Of a stretch of DNA of 64,000 nucleotides, positions 1 to 10,095 are shown one piece after another (the first letter of the stretch is position 1; each line of letters begins with the position of its first letter). The notes below the pieces were generated by a model, which was not told the DNA's origin, searched no databases, and was given only the letters and a program-made list of their open reading frames with translations. A program made the position numbers and the translations under genes. The stretch is from Dromaius novaehollandiae (Eukaryota > Chordata > Aves > Casuariiformes > Dromaiidae), in contig NC_088102.1 in the NCBI RefSeq assembly GCF_036370855.1, positions 19,201,001-19,265,000 on the forward strand. Direction: 5' to 3'.

Positions 1-1913
1 TTAAAAGGCTGTTTTTATGAGTTTGGGAGGCCAGAGGAAGTCTGAGTTACTGACCAGAATGATTGGGGTAATTGGCATATTCTGTATGTGAGCTAGCAAG
101 TAATTTGCGTTAGTGAAATTTTAGAAGGGTAGAGAAGTTGGTGCTCTGGAATTACTGGACAAGAATGATGAACATAACATCAGGCCATGGCTGCCTCTTC
201 TAATTCAATGGGCTGCTACCTTTGTATCTTCCCCTTTAGACATTCTTGTGTCGTGAAGCTAAAACGTGTTCATCAGAGACAAACGATTGATTAAGCTCAA
301 GAATTTCAAAAAGCAGGAAGGTTGCACCATTAGCGAATCTAGGATCTGAACTCCTCTCTTACTCTTCTCATAGTTCCTGTTCCAGGTTTCTGGTGTGAAA
401 AAGTGATTCATGTAATGTTATCATTGTTGTGATATGCTAGATGAAGTGATTTCATTGCAGCCACTACAGAACTGCATCAAAGCTTGGAGTCAGTGTGCAA
501 AAATGTCAGAAGATTTGTGTAGCGTCTCCTGGCACACTTAAGAAACCCCCCTGATTAACTCACCTGTGATACTGGCCTATTAAATGGGCAGGCTGTGACA
601 CCTGACTGAAAGTGTTTGCCACTATTTTCTTCTAAGTTTTCTTCAGAAGTTGTGGCATTTCATCTCTATCGTTTTAAACTGAATTTTTCTACTTCGGAAA
701 GCCAGGGGAGTCTTGCGTGAATCTCTGCCGAGCGTTCCTTGCTAGCGTGAGGAGTGGCGAAGCGCAGCAGTGGTTCTGGGATGCGTGAGTGCGTTCCAGC
801 ATTATGTTTCAAGTGTGAGGAGAAGGCTTGTAGCAGGAGCAGGGAAGGTGCTCAATGGAAGAGAGCCACAGCAAGTGACTGATGTTGCTGGGCTAGCCTG
901 TGCTTCTCCTGGGAAACTGGAGAACTCCTAAGTACTTAGAGGCTTTAGGAACCTGCCAGTAGACTATGTGAAATAGCAGAGCTTAGGAATGTTTGAGATT
1001 AATATTCAAGTGTAGTGTTGCTTTAAATACTTTATCGAGCCTGAAAATGGGATGCTGGTGTCTTAAAAGAATCCATGGGCATTGGAAAGGTAAGATGGAA
1101 ATGAGGAAGCGTACGTTAAAGGCTGTCTTTTCAGAGCAGGATATGCTATGACAGCTGTCTCAGTCTGTTACCTAGGTGGTCTGCTGTAACTGCTCTGACT
1201 GGGTAGGCAATACCCAGAAAAGGGGATAAAGCTGAGTTATAGAAACTCTGCCATTTCCCAATATTTTGCAGAGCTCTGAAAATAACAATAAGCTCTGGAG
1301 TCTGGAAGGGCAGTACTTCTGCTTCAGGGCAATGATGTCCTTTCTGAACTAATGGTCCCTCTTGCACTTCTTCAGTCAAGAGGTAAAATTGCACCTGGAA
1401 TCTGTTGAAACAGCTCTTCACATCTTTAATGTATTTTTAAAGAAAATTCAGATTGGTGTTTAGAAGGTGGTCACTAACCATCCAGTTGTAGCTTTCTGGA
1501 ACAGCCTTCAAGTAGGAGTGCTGAGATGAAAAGACCTGACAACATGGAGTTTGGTCAGGTTATGAAAAGGATTGCAACCGCAGGACTGCAGACCCTGATC
1601 CATAGCTCCTTTCCAGTTCTCTGTCATCTAGGTGTAACTCAGCAGCTCATCAGTTTTGCAGTGGATTTGTATTATGTATGTTTCTGTACTTTAGCATTGA
1701 GTATTATTCTAGAAATTTCAGCTTATGAATTAAAATAATCACTTACTAAGTTGCCACCTTTTATAAAATCATGCTGATTTTATTAAAAGTGGACCATAAC
1801 AATATTTAAAAATTTTAATATTAAACATTTTTGGTTTGAAACGTAAGTATGAATTAATAATGTTTTGAAAGCAAGTTCTCCATTTTTGTTCGTTTTGAAA
1901 TCACATTTTATAG
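1..1913 (+). other. TRIP11: TRIP11 intron (upstream exon outside window)
   Basis: No splice-bounded coding segment resembling TRIP11 was found here. The first recognisable exon starts at 1914 and needs one base from an exon upstream of the window. Short open frames here (for example 1526-1738) carry no family resemblance. Confidence 0.75.
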
Positions 1914-1995
1914 GTGAGATCAGAAGAGAAATGCTAGAAGATGTACAAAATAAACTAATGAATCTTATCAACAGCACAGAAGGAAAGGTGGACAA
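1914..1995 (+). CDS. TRIP11: TRIP11 coding exon: end of coiled coil and start of GRAB domain
   Basis: 82-nt exon with acceptor TTTATAG before 1914 and donor GTAAGT at 1996. It starts with the last two bases of a split codon and then reads EIRREMLEDVQ...NSTEGKVD. It ends with two bases of a lysine codon completed by the next exon. EIRREMLEDVQ is a strongly conserved stretch immediately before the GRAB domain of GMAP-210. GRAB (GRIP-related Arf-binding) contacts Arf1-GTP, which anchors the C-terminus at the cis-Golgi. The length is not a multiple of three, so skipping would shift the frame. The exon's first bases (GTGAGA directly after AG) themselves look like a 5' splice site. Confidence 0.94.
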
Positions 1996-2814
1996 GTAAG
2001 TCCTTTGTTATATTGGTGTATGTTTTTGTTCTTTTTTCCTCGCCATGTGCAGAGATAAGACCATTACAGTCATAAGAGTAGTGTGGGACTGGGCCTCTGT
2101 GTGTAATCTTGTAATTATACCTTGATTACTTTGACATTTTTCAGTTCTTCAGTGGTTGTAATTATTAATTTTGACAATTAAAAACCTATGTGTATATAAA
2201 TTTGAACTACCAATATGTTTCTTCAGTAGAATTACATTTCAGTAGCATGGCCTCTGCAGATGGAGGGGAAAGCTATCAGTGAAAATCTGTTGTAATGTGT
2301 CTAAGGTATGAACAGTAAGCCCTTTCCCACAGTGAGTATCACCTGGACTTTGTGTACATTTGATCTCTCTTGCATGGTCTTTCTCATCTCTCTCCCTGTC
2401 AAAATTGAAAGTAGAATAGGCAAATGGATTCCCTGCCCCCTTCCTTAAGCCTTTATTTGGGACCACGCACAAGTACCTGTTTAAATGCTCTCTTGTGTCA
2501 AGATACTAGAATAAACATTTTCCTAGTTTGTAACACTCACATCAAAACTTGCTCATATACAATATAGTTTTGATTTACTACAGTATTTCTGAAACTGTCC
2601 ACATTGTTGCTTGCTGTGTAAGAAATGCTTTAATTTGGATGGAAAAAACATTGGTGAGGTTCCATTTTAGTTCCTTGTACTGGGTTGTTCATTTTGATTA
2701 TCACAAATTAGGAAAAAGAATAGGGAATAAATGCATCACAGTTGAGACATCCGTACTTCTGTATCAACTGTTACGTAAGAGCAGCCTGTATAACAAGCTT
2801 TCTTTGTGCTATAG
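1996..2814 (+). other. TRIP11: TRIP11 intron
   Basis: 819-nt AT-rich intron with donor GTAAGT and acceptor TGCTATAG. Open frames inside it on both strands look like chance; no repeat family was recognised. Confidence 0.85.
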
Positions 2815-2929
2815 GCTCCTGATGAGAAATCTCTTTGTTGGACATTTTCATACTCCAAAAAATAAACGTCCTGAGGTATTAAGGTTAATGGGAAGTATCT
2901 TAGGAATAAAAAAGGAAGAACTTGATCAG
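2815..2929 (+). CDS. TRIP11: TRIP11 coding exon: GRAB domain
   Basis: 115-nt exon completing the lysine codon from the previous exon, then reading [14 protein letters not shown], a lysine-rich loop, [19 protein letters not shown] and donor GTAATA. The pattern (hydrophobic leucines, a phenylalanine pair, then a short helix with LRLMGSILG) is the GRAB fold, a relative of the GRIP domain. The family uses a leucine where GRIP golgins use the invariant tyrosine, and a leucine-containing LLMRNLF segment is visible here. The exon ends in phase 0. Confidence 0.96.
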
Positions 2930-3493
2930 GTAATACTTTTATGAAAACCAGGCTTCCTTTTTCATTTGAGATGTGCTTAGAAGAAAATAGAACGATTTGC
3001 TACAAAACTAAATGTGACGGTCCCTGCACTTCTTGTGTGGAAAGTATTTTTTGTTCTCTGATCTGAATTAATTTTTTTTTTTATGTGGGACATGCTGATC
3101 TTAATCTCGTAATAACTGTATTTTAATAGGGTACCCAAAGATTTCATTTTGCTGAGGAATGTTAATGCACAGAAAGGAAAGGATTTAACTTTGTGCTGTT
3201 GTGTATAATAGCTGTAATATGGCAGTTATAGAAAAGTAAGTCAGTTTTACATGTGCCACTAGGTATTGTGAAGAATGTGTTTTATATTTTTAAATAGAGA
3301 GTCAGGACTTTTGACTCCTAGTTTTTCAGGCAGAGAATGAAGTTTGGCCAACAGTTAAAGGCTGTTTGTTTATCCATAGGATTCTGTGGTATTCCCACAT
3401 CAGTTCTTGTGAATAAAAAAGGCAACATCATGCTCATTATATTTTATGTGTTGTTTTGTTTTTGTTTTGCTATTTTTTTTTTTAACTTCCTAG
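2930..3493 (+). other. TRIP11: TRIP11 intron
   Basis: 564-nt intron with a strong T-rich tract just before acceptor TTCCTAG at 3491-3493. Nothing else was recognised in it. Confidence 0.88.
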
Positions 3494-3619
3494 TTGTTAT
3501 CCGAAGACCAAAGAGGAGTTACCAGATGGGTGACTAGCTGGCTTGGTGGAGGAGGAGCTGGGTCAAAGAGTGTCCCTAATACACCTTTGAGACCAACTCA
3601 ACAGTCCATTTTTAACAGT
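3494..3619 (+). CDS. TRIP11: TRIP11 coding exon: GA-1 motif
   Basis: 126-nt exon (42 codons, phase 0 to phase 0) with acceptor CTAG and donor GTAAGG. It reads [20 protein letters not shown], then [14 protein letters not shown] and a glutamine/serine end. The TRW..SWLGGG core is the GRAB-associated GA-1 region that follows GRAB in GMAP-210 orthologues, and [11 protein letters not shown] is nearly identical to the mammalian protein as I recall it. Skipping this exon would keep the frame but remove GA-1. Confidence 0.96.
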
Positions 3620-4875
3620 GTAAGGATTAATCATGCATTCTTTATGGTTGAGTGGAAAAATCGGGGAAGTTGCAGGTGAATGCAGGGTGTTTGGTTCATC
3701 ATTATAGTGAACTTAATTTACTGATGCTACTATATTTTGTATAATTTGTTTGCTTTGTGCATGGGGGTTTTTGCACTGAATAAATATGTAGGCATTGATG
3801 AAAATTATACAGTCCTAAATGTTGGGCTAATATGAATCTGATTACTGTTCCACTGGCTGCAGAGATCACTGACTTCCTCCAGTAGGGATTTTATCTTGCA
3901 AATAACAGTGCAAGAGCTCAAATACATGTGGGACTCTGGAAGTCTTCAATAGTCAACAGTACAGAAGACCATAACATCGTATTTTATTGACTGTGTTCCT
4001 ATTTGTCTTTTAAATTTCATTTGAAAAGCTTTCTTGGCTGTTGCAGCTAGTGCCTCTTACAGTATCAACTTTATATGCTTTATGTAAGCTTTCTAAAGCA
4101 GCAGTTCTGATCACATGGTCCCTGGAAACAGTTAATCTATAGAACTTTCCATTTTGTACCACACTAAATAATGTACTGGGGCACTGAGGAACTGGGTATT
4201 TTGGATTAACTTTGTTTTTTTGCTCATTGAGCTAGAAGAGGATTTTGGAGAATTGACTCCTGTAAATCATCTAGAACTGTAAGGATATGGGTTCATTTTT
4301 TGCTCACTAAAATAATGCAGGCATTTAGGCTACTGAAGGATTGTAGTCTTATTAACTACAGATGTAAAAGAAGAAAATTAGTGCTTTTGTATATATAGCA
4401 TCAGCTCTTCTAAGCAAAATGTTATATTCTGCCACTGACGCCTTAAGCAGTCCATGTTTCTTCTATTCAGGATGCTTTTGTCAAATGAAAGAAAGCGTTT
4501 TAAAAGAAATCGATATTTTAATTAAATGTTTTGGTGGGGGTGTTTTTTAATTGAGCATGGACACAGGAAATACAATGTCAGTTGCCGCATGGGGTTCTTG
4601 AAACAATTGGTTTGAATTGGTTTGAAATTAATCTTGAAACAATCAATAATGAAACCCTGGTGGAAGAATATGTGTTATCTCTGAAGTTTATCAGCTACAC
4701 ATAGATGCCATTCACTGAGAAAACAAAAACTTCATATTTTGAAAATGTATCATTGTTGCCACACTGCTTTAAGTGCCAGTACAAAACACTTTGGAGCCTG
4801 TTGATAGCTTTTTTTTACTTACTGATGCTCTGTTGAAAATAGGTAAAAAATATATTAACTGGTAATCTCTTGTAG
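3620..4875 (+). other. TRIP11: TRIP11 intron
   Basis: 1256-nt intron from GTAAGG to acceptor CTTGTAG. No gene or clear mobile element was seen. A local duplication around 4597-4640 repeats a GAAACAAT/TTGGTTTGAA motif. Confidence 0.85.
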
Positions 4876-5023
4876 TCTTTTTCAGAATTGTTTGTGAAAT
4901 TCCTTGAAACAGAATCTTGCCCAACCCTTCCTCCACCAAAGCTCTCTGTTCACGATATGAAACCTTTAGGAGCAGCAGGAACTGGTAAAACTAGCAGTAC
5001 TCCATCAAGCAGTCAAATACAAG
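4876..5023 (+). CDS. TRIP11: TRIP11 coding exon: conserved [11 protein letters not shown] block and variable linker
   Basis: 148-nt exon after acceptor TTGTAG, reading [20 protein letters not shown], then [11 protein letters not shown] and a Ser/Thr/Gly-rich stretch ending [10 protein letters not shown]. Donor is GTAACA. The first part is very close to vertebrate TRIP11. The end (after DMKPL) is low-complexity and probably fast-evolving. One base is carried over to make an aspartate codon with the last exon. The function of the block beyond GRAB/GA-1 is not established to my knowledge. Confidence 0.95.
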
Positions 5024-5153
5024 GTAACATTTGAAGGAGAATTTGAAAATTTACATGGAACATAAATAACTTAAGGCAGAATTTTGAAAGGCATTTAAAT
5101 GATTCTCTGCTTCCTCACCTGAGAACTATGAATTTGATTCTGTGCTACCACCA

Positions 5154-5235
5154 TTTTCCTCTTCTTTCTCTCTTTTCTTCTTTCTCTTTTTTCTTTTTCT
5201 TTTTCTTTTCTTTTTCTTTTTCCTTTCTCTTTCCC
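5154..5235 (+). repeat. 82-nt uninterrupted polypyrimidine tract
   Basis: Every base from 5154 to 5235 is C or T, mostly (CTTT/CTTTTT)-like units. The neighbouring A at 5153 and G at 5236 break it. Such mirror-like purine/pyrimidine tracts can form triplex DNA and are length-unstable. No AG acceptor and recognisable exon follow, so I do not read it as a splice site. Confidence 0.9.
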
Positions 5236-5790
5236 TGCTTCCTAAACCCGCAAAACTGAAGTTTGGAATGAACATACTTCCTCGATATAGAGAGGCTTTA
5301 ACAGTGCCTGTTAGGTCCAAACATATGCTGTGCAGACTTCACCCAGTCCTGATTTTCAGCATCCCTGTTGATCAGCCTGGGTCTCATTGAGTGAAGAATA
5401 CAAGTAATAACAACACTGTAGTGCCTCTCTGATATATAGAACCTGCTCACTTGGAGAGGACTGAAATGAGATAAGTACATGGCCTGATTTGGAATCTGTT
5501 TCTAAGCTGTGCTAGAGTCTTTGATTTCTTTCCTTTTTTTTTTCTTTTTTCTTTTTTTAAGGCAAAGAACAGTTACTTAGGTGGAAATTAATGATTTTTG
5601 GCTCTACTTCTGATTCTGTAAGGATCTGTGCACTTGTTTCTGAGTAATATAAGATCCAAATTTCAGTTTAACTGATACAGTTTGTACTTAATTTTTTATG
5701 CGCCTCTAAACCTTCACCTTAATGGTGAATGTGTCATGTTGATTTACAGAAGCTTGTTTCAACTGAAACTTTTAACAGTCGTAAGCTGAT

Positions 5791-6541
5791 AGATACAGGC
5801 ATAGAGAGATACAGGCATAGAGAGATACAGGCATAGAGAGATACAGGCATAGAGAGATACAGGCATAGAGAGATACAGGCATAGAGAGATACAGGCATAG
5901 AGAGATACAGGCATAGAGAGATACAGGCATAGAGAGATACAGGCATAGAGAGATACAGGCATAGAGAGATACAGGCATAGAGAGATACAGGCATAGAGAG
6001 ATACAGGCATAGAGAGATACAGGCATAGAGAGATACAGGCATAGAGAGATACAGGCATAGAGAGATACAGGCATAGAGAGATACAGGCATAGAGAGATAC
6101 AGGCATAGAGAGATACAGGCATAGAGAGATACAGGCATAGAGAGATACAGGCATAGAGAGATACAGGCATAGAGAGATACAGGCATAGAGAGATACAGGC
6201 ATAGAGAGATACAGGCATAGAGAGATACAGGCATAGAGAGATACAGGCATAGAGAGATACAGGCATAGAGAGATACAGGCATAGAGAGATACAGGCATAG
6301 AGAGATACAGGCATAGAGAGATACAGGCATAGAGAGATACAGGCATAGAGAGATACAGGCATAGAGAGATACAGGCATAGAGAGATACAGGCATAGAGAG
6401 ATACAGGCATAGAGAGATACAGGCATAGAGAGATACAGGCATAGAGAGATACAGGCATAGAGAGATACAGGCATAGAGAGATACAGGCATAGAGAGATAC
6501 AGGCATAGAGAGATACAGGCATAGAGAGATACAGGCATAGA
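5791..6541. repeat. 16-bp tandem repeat (minisatellite), about 46.9 copies
   Basis: The unit AGATACAGGCATAGAG repeats head-to-tail from 5791. There are 46 complete copies plus 15 bases, and I saw no mismatch in any copy. Because 16 leaves remainder 1 on division by 3, all three minus-strand frames run through the array without stops. Each encodes the same 16-residue period with CISLCLYLSMPVSLYA composition. These are repeat artefacts, not genes. On the + strand the TAG in the unit closes the frames. The perfect homogeneity implies very recent expansion or homogenisation, so length is probably polymorphic. Confidence 0.97.
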
Positions 6542-7861
6542 AGAAATACCCCCTTGGCTTAAAGTAGTTAGATGCTATAAAGCAAGTATGTCTCATGTAA
6601 AATACCAGCTTATCTCTGAAAGCAATTTTTTAATATAAATTGAATTTAAAGTTTCTTTTTACTCTTTTTTTCTTGTAGTGTAATGGTAATATAGATAGAG
6701 ACCTGTTTTACTTGGCAAAAGCCCAACTTCCTTGTCTGGAAGACTAAGTTCTTGGATCCTTTCATCCATTCAGGAGCTAGATTGCTGGCTTGTAAAACTG
6801 GCACCCATTATATATATCCCTTTAATTGTTTGGGTGTTTTAAATTTTCAGTTACTGGAAATAAACCATACGGTAGCATTTTTTAAGTGTTGGATACAGAT
6901 GTCAGTATCACATCCACACAAGAAGACATCTGTAAGAATTAAGATGTTTACATGATGGAAGATCTTTTTTTAAAATGAAAAGCCTGAACAAAATTACTGA
7001 TCCAAGCAATGAATATTACATGGGAATGTCCATTTAATTTTTATTATATGTCTAGTATATGGACCTCGGCCTTGGAAAACAAGTTAAATCTGGAGCTGAA
7101 AGAGAATTTGATGGGGGAAGGTGAGGAGGGGTGAGTTGATTAGATTAAAAAAGAAAACAATTTAGGACCAAATTCTTCTGTCAAAAGAGAAATTTGATAA
7201 GAATTTCACAAGTGATCTAATACCAGAATTTGTCTCAAGACTAAATCATGACTCCCTGTCCACATTGTTTATTTGCAGGGGATTTTTGGGACTGACTCTG
7301 GAGCAGCTGAGCCCAATATGTCATAGGATGGGAAGCCCACCCATGTGCTGCATTGTGGCACATGCAGAAGGGCCCATATGTCTCACATAGTGCTGGAGTC
7401 CGCATGACAGATAATTAATTCATGCCTGATGGGTGGGCAGAGTGAACCTCTGCGAAGGCAGTTCATGCCTGTTGCAGGGACGTATAAAATTTCTGGATAG
7501 CCTGAACTTCTACTGAATTTTGGCTGCTAACAAGCACAATATGGATGCCAGGTCTTGGGAGCCCCCTGATCTTCAAGTCAGTCTTGTAGCTGGTTGCCTG
7601 AAGTGAATCCATAGATTTTGTTTGGCAAAGGAAGCAGTGGCAGATGAGATCCAAGATGAGAAAAGGTAGAGAGAATGAAAGTCTGTGCATGTCTGCAGTC
7701 CAGTGCAAAAAGATTGAATTTTCATATTGCAAAACTAAAATACAATTGTAGAATTTGTCTTATCACAAATACTCTGAAATTGGGTGGACTTGTAAGTATT
7801 TTCTAACAGTATTATTAATGTATGTGTGTGTATATATATATTTTTTCTTTTAATGTTTCAG

Positions 7862-8070
7862 ATTCTGCAGTCTCAGGAACCAGCAGAAGACCAGACACAA
7901 ATCCATTTTTAGCACCTCGATCTGCAGCAGTACCTCTTATAACACCTGCTAGTAGTTCTGGACATCTGCTTATGAAACCTATTTCTGATGCTTTACCTAC
8001 TTTTACACCACTGCCAGTGTCCCCTGATGCCAGCGCTGGTGCTGTACTAAAAGACCTCCTAAAACAATAG
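7862..8070 (+). CDS. TRIP11: TRIP11 terminal coding exon (C-terminus and stop)
   Basis: Acceptor ATGTTTCAG ends at 7861. With the G from the previous exon, the frame reads [20 protein letters not shown], then [10 protein letters not shown], a glycine/serine stretch, HLLMKPISD and [11 protein letters not shown]. It ends [10 protein letters not shown] and TAG at 8068-8070. The motifs [27 protein letters not shown] and the KDLLKQ end are diagnostic of TRIP11/GMAP-210 orthologues. The tail is proline-rich and probably disordered. The terminal exon continues into the 3'UTR. Confidence 0.97.
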
Positions 8071-9343
8071 ATGATCTTGAAGCCAATATGATGACAGTAG
8101 CACTTTAAGAAAAATGAGAACACTATGTTGTATATAATATACCACAAAGAGGCCTTTTTGTAAAAAGTTGTGTACTTGTTTGCAATTGTACTTTTTCTTT
8201 TGATTATGAACTAACCAGTGCTTTGGAAATTCTAATGATTGCATGAATAGCTGCCCTCTTTATAGCAGGTATTCATTTTGGCTGTGGGTTAGATTTTAAA
8301 GTGGGGGGGAAAAAGTCTACCTTGTAGGTAGAGCTGCAAGACAAACTGAAAGATTTATAAACCTTAGTCTTACTCCGAGTTGTTTCAGTTATGCATGGAC
8401 AACATTAACTCTTTGATGTTGAGGTCTGTTTTTTCCATTAAAGTGATTACTGTTAGCAACAGACCTTCAAGCATCATAATTTCAAAAAAAAAAAAAAAAA
8501 AAAATTTCCAACCAAAACTGATCTTATTTGAGATGTTAAATTGTTACAAATTCTAAAGAATGAGGCAGTGAGCATATGGAAGTGTGTATACTGAGCAACT
8601 GCAGTTTTCCAACACAGAATTTGCTACAGCTACTTATATGAAAACATATCTGTTACAGGATTGATCACATTTTGGAGCAGTTTGAGGCATGTTAATCTCT
8701 AGAATTTGTGTGGGGGGGTTGTTTTGGTTTGGTTTGGTTTTTTTCTTTCCCTCCCAGCCTAATAGCTGCTTTCAGCAATCAAACCCACCAGCACCAAAGA
8801 GTTAGCTGTCGGAATGTGTGTTTCATTTTCTACAAGTGTCTATGTAGTGCATAGTCATCAGTGGAGAATTTAGCAAAAGATAGGTTCACCTATATACAGA
8901 TAGTATACTGTAATGGGTCTAAGATGTATATTTAAGAGACTTTTTATCTTGTAGGATTTTGTAGATTCAAATATAGGCTTAAAGCTTGAACATATGTATA
9001 GAACTTAAAAGTAAGAAAAATGGTTACTTATCCCAAATGTGTAAATAGGTCTTTGTAAGACCAAGGCCGAAGTCAACTATTCTGTAAATTTTGCTGTGAT
9101 AAATTGTACACTTTGTGTGGCAGGTAAAGGATTAAGTTGCATACTAAAGGATAAAATTCATCTTACAAAAATAGTGAATCTGGGATAAAATGTCTTCATT
9201 TGAAAATGTATCTAAACCTTTTTATATGCCATTTCTTGTTTCGTCAGTGTTAAAAGATAACTACTGTGGAAGTTCTATATTAGAACTGTCAACTTTTCAT
9301 TTCATTAAGATCCTAGATTATATTGTTGTAAGAGTTATATTTA

Positions 9344-9349
9344 AATAAA
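9344..9349 (+). terminator. Candidate TRIP11 poly(A) signal AATAAA
   Basis: Canonical AATAAA about 1.27 kb after the stop codon. The downstream region is only weakly GT-rich, so the signal at 10081 is an equal competitor. Confidence 0.4.
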
Positions 9350-10080
9350 ATTAATCACTGAAACTTGTACAGAATCTACCAAAATAATACAACAAATCTT
9401 TGCATTTATTTATGTAGAGATTGAATAGTGAAATTCTTTTGTTGCCTTGAAATTTAGCAAAGTTTACTTTAATTGCTCTGTTTTGAGTTCGTTTTCTCCA
9501 ATATCTTAATATTTCATGGAAACTTTATGCAGATTTGGAATTTGGCCATATTGAGTTTTTTTTCTTTTTTTACTCCGTTATAGACAAGATAATTTGGCTT
9601 TTTGATTTGTGAAAGGGTAGCAGGCACATGTGGTTTACCAAAGCAAATGCTACACTAAATAATAAATGTAATAAGAATTTAAAATTACCTCTGCTGAGAC
9701 TATTTCAGTTAGGTATTTCAGATACACATCATCTTTTGAACTACTGGACCAGAATGGTATCGTTTTTTTCTGTAACACATAAAGAAGACTGAAATCAGAC
9801 GGCATTTGTGCATCTCTCCTGTTCTTGAAGTGATGTCTATCTTTAGGATATGTATGCTTCAAAATAAAATTGCCTTTTGGTGAGCTGAAGCACAAAGAAA
9901 TGTTTAGCTTTCTAAAATTGTGGCTTACCTATTATAAACTACAGATGGGTTCATGATCACCATCCCCTGAATATACTAACTAACCAGATTTGTATAATTC
10001 CTCTGTGCATTTTTTTCTTCCTTTAATTATATAGAACTTAATATGTACATGTTTCTCTTCCAGGAAGCTTTATAAATGCC

Positions 10081-10090
10081 AATAAATAAA
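10081..10090 (+). terminator. Candidate distal TRIP11 poly(A) signal (AATAAATAAA)
   Basis: Two overlapping AATAAA hexamers followed within 30 nt by a GTTTGTTTC GT-rich stretch, which is a better downstream element than that after 9344. It would give a 3'UTR of about 2.0 kb. Confidence 0.45.
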
Positions 10091-10095
10091 ACATG

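Larger units (their letters stand above)
5024..7861 (+). other. TRIP11: Last TRIP11 intron, carrying a 16-bp tandem array
   Basis: 2838-nt intron with donor GTAACA and acceptor ATGTTTCAG. Beyond the 16-bp array (5791-6541) and the polypyrimidine tract (5154-5235) it is ordinary AT-rich intron. A second T-rich stretch lies at about 5526-5560, and a short TG/TA run at 7819-7844 precedes the acceptor tract. Confidence 0.9.
1..8070 (+). other. TRIP11: TRIP11 gene, 3' part (coding portion in window)
   Basis: This is the end of the gene for GMAP-210/TRIP11, a very long coiled-coil golgin. It tethers curved vesicles at the cis-Golgi and is linked to IFT20 and cilia; loss in humans causes achondrogenesis 1A. 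Five coding exons were assembled by eye at 1914-1995, 2815-2929, 3494-3619, 4876-5023 and 7862-8070. All junctions are AG/GT and the reading frame is continuous through every one. The joined product (about 226 residues) follows the known C-terminus of the family: GRAB domain, GA-1 motif with a TRW..WLGGG core, the [13 protein letters not shown] block, and a tail ending in KDLLKQ. Upstream exons with the bulk of the coiled coil lie outside the window. FBLN5 follows on the same strand, as in human 14q32. Identification is by recalled family sequence, not by a search. Confidence 0.96.
8071..10095 (+). other. TRIP11: TRIP11 3' untranslated region (extent uncertain)
   Basis: Non-coding, AT-rich sequence after the stop. 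Candidate poly(A) signals are ATTAAA at 8437-8442, AATAAA at 9344-9349 and a double AATAAATAAA at 10081-10090. Two Pumilio-type sites (TGTANATA) occur at 8129-8136 and 9040-9047. An A run of 21 at 8484-8504 is genomic. Which end is used cannot be decided from sequence alone. Confidence 0.6.

Noticed and set aside
5734..6596. Three overlapping minus-strand open frames of about 260 residues each
   Set aside because: They are translations of the 16-bp tandem array in its three frames, with the same periodic peptide; no gene-like start, composition or homology.
8484..8504. A21 run as the TRIP11 poly(A) tail or a retrocopy end
   Set aside because: It is genomic sequence within the 3'UTR region, with no target-site duplication seen and no AATAAA at the proper distance.
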